From an uncultured Megasphaera sp. (GTDB lineage Bacteria; Bacillota; Negativicutes; Veillonellales; Megasphaeraceae): a stretch of 5,039 nt of DNA. The notes under the pieces are model-generated. The model was given only the letters and a program-made list of their open reading frames with translations. It did not search any database and had not been told where the DNA came from. The stretch is from positions 1 through 5,039 of the forward strand of contig URLP01000124.1 in NCBI GenBank assembly GCA_900548635.1, read 5' to 3'. Shown here piece after piece: positions 3,550-5,039 of the stretch (positions are counted from its first letter, which is position 1; each line of letters begins with the position of its first letter). The position numbers and the translations under genes were made by a program.

Positions 3550-5034
3550 ATGGAAAACACAGTTACAGCGCAGGTTCCCAACCGGTCGAGCCTGCTGCGT
3601 AGTGAAGACTGGTGGGCCGTGTGGCTCGGCTTGTTCATTGTCGTTTTGGGTGCCGGTCCTATTTTTGGTTTGGATCTGCTCGGCTGGGCGTCGAAGTTCG
3701 GCGTCTGGATTGATCCGGCCAAGGCTGTCTCGACGGGCTCGAAGGGTTTTGCCTGGCTCGGCAGTGTCGGTTCTTTACTTGCGACCTATGTCTTTACCTT
3801 AGTCGTGACGTCGGTGGGGGCTCATTTCATGGGCGCCAAGCTGAAGAAGTTTGCTGCCGGTTATACGGTTATTTTCTGGATCACGGTCTTATCCAATCTT
3901 ATCGGCAATTATGCATACTTGGCAGCGACGCCGAATAAGCGCGCCGCCTTCAATATCGGCTGGTCCCTCAGTCTCGGTGAATTGGTCTTTGTCATCGCCC
4001 TTCTGGCCGGGCTGGTGATCGGCAATTTCTTCCCGAAGGTGACGCGTTTCCTCTCGGATGCAGCGAAACCGGAATGGTACATCAAGACGGGCATCGTCAT
4101 CCTGGGTATGAATATCGGCATCCAGGCAATCAGCGCCCTCGGCCTGGCCGGGACGGTCATCCTGCGCGGTATGTGCGCTGTCGTCGAAGCGTATCTGATT
4201 TACTGGCCTGTCGTTTATTTCGTAGCCCGCAAGTTCTTCAAGTTCACGCCGGAATGGGCGGCTCCCATGGCCTCGGGTATTTCTATCTGCGGTGTCGCTG
4301 CGGCCATCGCGACGGGCAGTGCCATCAAGGCGCGCCAGATCATCCCGACGATTTTGGCGTCGGTCATCATCGTCTTTGTCGCTGTGGAACTGCTCATCCT
4401 GCCTTTTGCGGCGGCCTATTTCCTGCCCAGTGAACCGATGGTCGCCGGCTCGTGGCTCGGCCTGGTCGTCAAGAGTGACGGCGGGGCGGTCGCTTCCGGG
4501 GCAATCGCGGATTCGCTCATCCGCAGCAGTGCCCTGCAGCAGTTCGGCGTCAATTATCAGGAAGGCTGGATCCTCATGGCGGCGACGACGTCGAAGGTCT
4601 TCATCGATGTCTTCATCGGCGTCTGGTCCTTCATTTTGGCCATTGTCTGGTCCATTTACCATCTCAATGATCCCCGTGCGGCAGCGGTCCAGGGCGGCGG
4701 CAAGGTTTCGAAAGGGGAAATCTGGGCTCGCTTCCCGAAATTCATCATCGGTTTTGTCGCAAGCCTCGTCGTCATCTTCATCGCTGGCTGGGCTCAGCCG
4801 GATATTGTGGCGGCTGCCAAAGCCGGCGCCGGTCAGGCCAATTTGCTGCGCGGCATTTTCTTCGGCCTCTGCTTCTTCTCTATCGGCCTGGTGACCAATG
4901 TGCGCAAGCTCTGGAAAGCCGGCCTCGGCCGCGTCATCGGCGTCTACGCCGTCGCCCTCGTGGGCTTCATTATCTGGGTAGGGCTGATTATTTCCTACAT
5001 CTTCTACCACGGCATCGTACCGCCGGTCGTGTAG
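3550..5034 (+). CDS. YeiH-family (COG2855, 'putative sulfate exporter') membrane transporter, long form
   Basis: The 494-residue polytopic inner-membrane protein has about 11-12 predicted helices, roughly at 22-43, 67-90, 101-125, 140-160, 178-200, 206-227, 243-256, 264-290, 340-370, 395-414, 433-449 and 462-487. Family features seen: 'IKTGIVILGMNIGIQAISAL' (178-197) like the YeiH 'G-I-x-L-L-G-x-x-I-x-x-x-x-I' helix; 'ASGISICGVAAAIATGSAIK' (241-260) like the C-G-x-x-A-I-x-A signature; 'GSWLGLVVKSDGGAVASGAI' (300-319) at the site of the 'G-x-x-x-H-x-x-A-Q-V-V-A' loop of short-form members; 'FPKFIIGF' (395-402); and 'FFSIGLVTNVRKL' (442-454). Short-form YeiH proteins are about 350 residues; this one has extra N-terminal helices. 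The family is annotated as exporting sulfate, but direct evidence is thin. It is a single gene behind its own promoter and a SAM-I riboswitch, so expression should rise when SAM falls. That fits import of a sulfur compound or methionine precursor better than export. The substrate cannot be told from sequence. Confidence 0.88.
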   Translation: MENTVTAQVPNRSSLLRSEDWWAVWLGLFIVVLGAGPIFGLDLLGWASKFGVWIDPAKAVSTGSKGFAWLGSVGSLLATYVFTLVVTSVGAHFMGAKLKKFAAGYTVIFWITVLSNLIGNYAYLAATPNKRAAFNIGWSLSLGELVFVIALLAGLVIGNFFPKVTRFLSDAAKPEWYIKTGIVILGMNIGIQAISALGLAGTVILRGMCAVVEAYLIYWPVVYFVARKFFKFTPEWAAPMASGISICGVAAAIATGSAIKARQIIPTILASVIIVFVAVELLILPFAAAYFLPSEPMVAGSWLGLVVKSDGGAVASGAIADSLIRSSALQQFGVNYQEGWILMAATTSKVFIDVFIGVWSFILAIVWSIYHLNDPRAAAVQGGGKVSKGEIWARFPKFIIGFVASLVVIFIAGWAQPDIVAAAKAGAGQANLLRGIFFGLCFFSIGLVTNVRKLWKAGLGRVIGVYAVALVGFIIWVGLIISYIFYHGIVPPVV

Positions 5035-5039
5035 AGCCG

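Noticed and set aside
3300..3602. Possible small protein of 100 residues in the leader region
   Set aside because: It covers the -10 element, the riboswitch and the terminator, whose sequence is explained by RNA structure, and it has no ribosome binding site.
3889..5010. Long minus-strand open frame of 373 codons opposite the transporter
   Set aside because: It lies wholly opposite a clear family member with strong membrane-helix pattern. Its own product is Asp/Glu/Arg-rich with no motif, as expected when the complement of hydrophobic GC-biased codons is read. No ribosome binding site or promoter was seen.
1..5039. Mobile element, CRISPR array, tRNA or rRNA
   Set aside because: No terminal repeats, transposase-like frames, spaced direct repeats or tRNA/rRNA signatures were seen on either strand by eye.

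Overview
The window suggests a diderm member of the Firmicutes, most likely a Negativicutes species of the Veillonellaceae/Megasphaera type. Three things point there: a moderately GC-rich genome with strong Firmicutes-style Shine-Dalgarno sites (AGGAGGTGG), an S-box (SAM-I) riboswitch, and a pilus / type II secretion-like operon carrying PilM/N/O-like inner-membrane genes. The assignment to genus is inference only.

Bases 1-3224 hold seven tightly packed plus-strand genes. They form the end of a type IV pilus / type II secretion / Com-type pseudopilus operon. In order they are: the C-terminus of a GspH-like pseudopilin (cut by the window edge), three small pilin-like proteins in the positions of GspI, GspJ and GspK, and then PilM-like (reduced), PilN-like and PilO/GspM-like proteins. 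Sequence identity is weak for each protein alone. The order H-I-J-K-L-(N)-M, the prepilin-type N-termini and the membrane topologies support each other. The likely job is assembly of a thin pilus or pseudopilus for DNA uptake, adhesion, twitching or secretion; the window does not show which.

Bases 3225-3549 are non-coding but dense: an AT-rich segment, a sigma-A-type promoter, a hairpin at the predicted 5' end of the transcript, a well-preserved SAM-I riboswitch aptamer, and an expression platform with mutually exclusive antiterminator and intrinsic terminator. This is a transcriptional OFF switch: high SAM should stop transcription before the next gene.

Bases 3550-5034 encode a 494-residue polytopic membrane protein of the YeiH / COG2855 'putative sulfate exporter' family, long form. 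Control by SAM ties this poorly characterised transporter to sulfur amino-acid supply and fits uptake of a sulfur compound better than export. This is the most interesting point in the window. Secondary oddities are the missing canonical start near the GspI-like pilin's hydrophobic segment, a 167-base out-of-frame overlap between the GspI-like and GspJ-like genes, and a shortened PilM.
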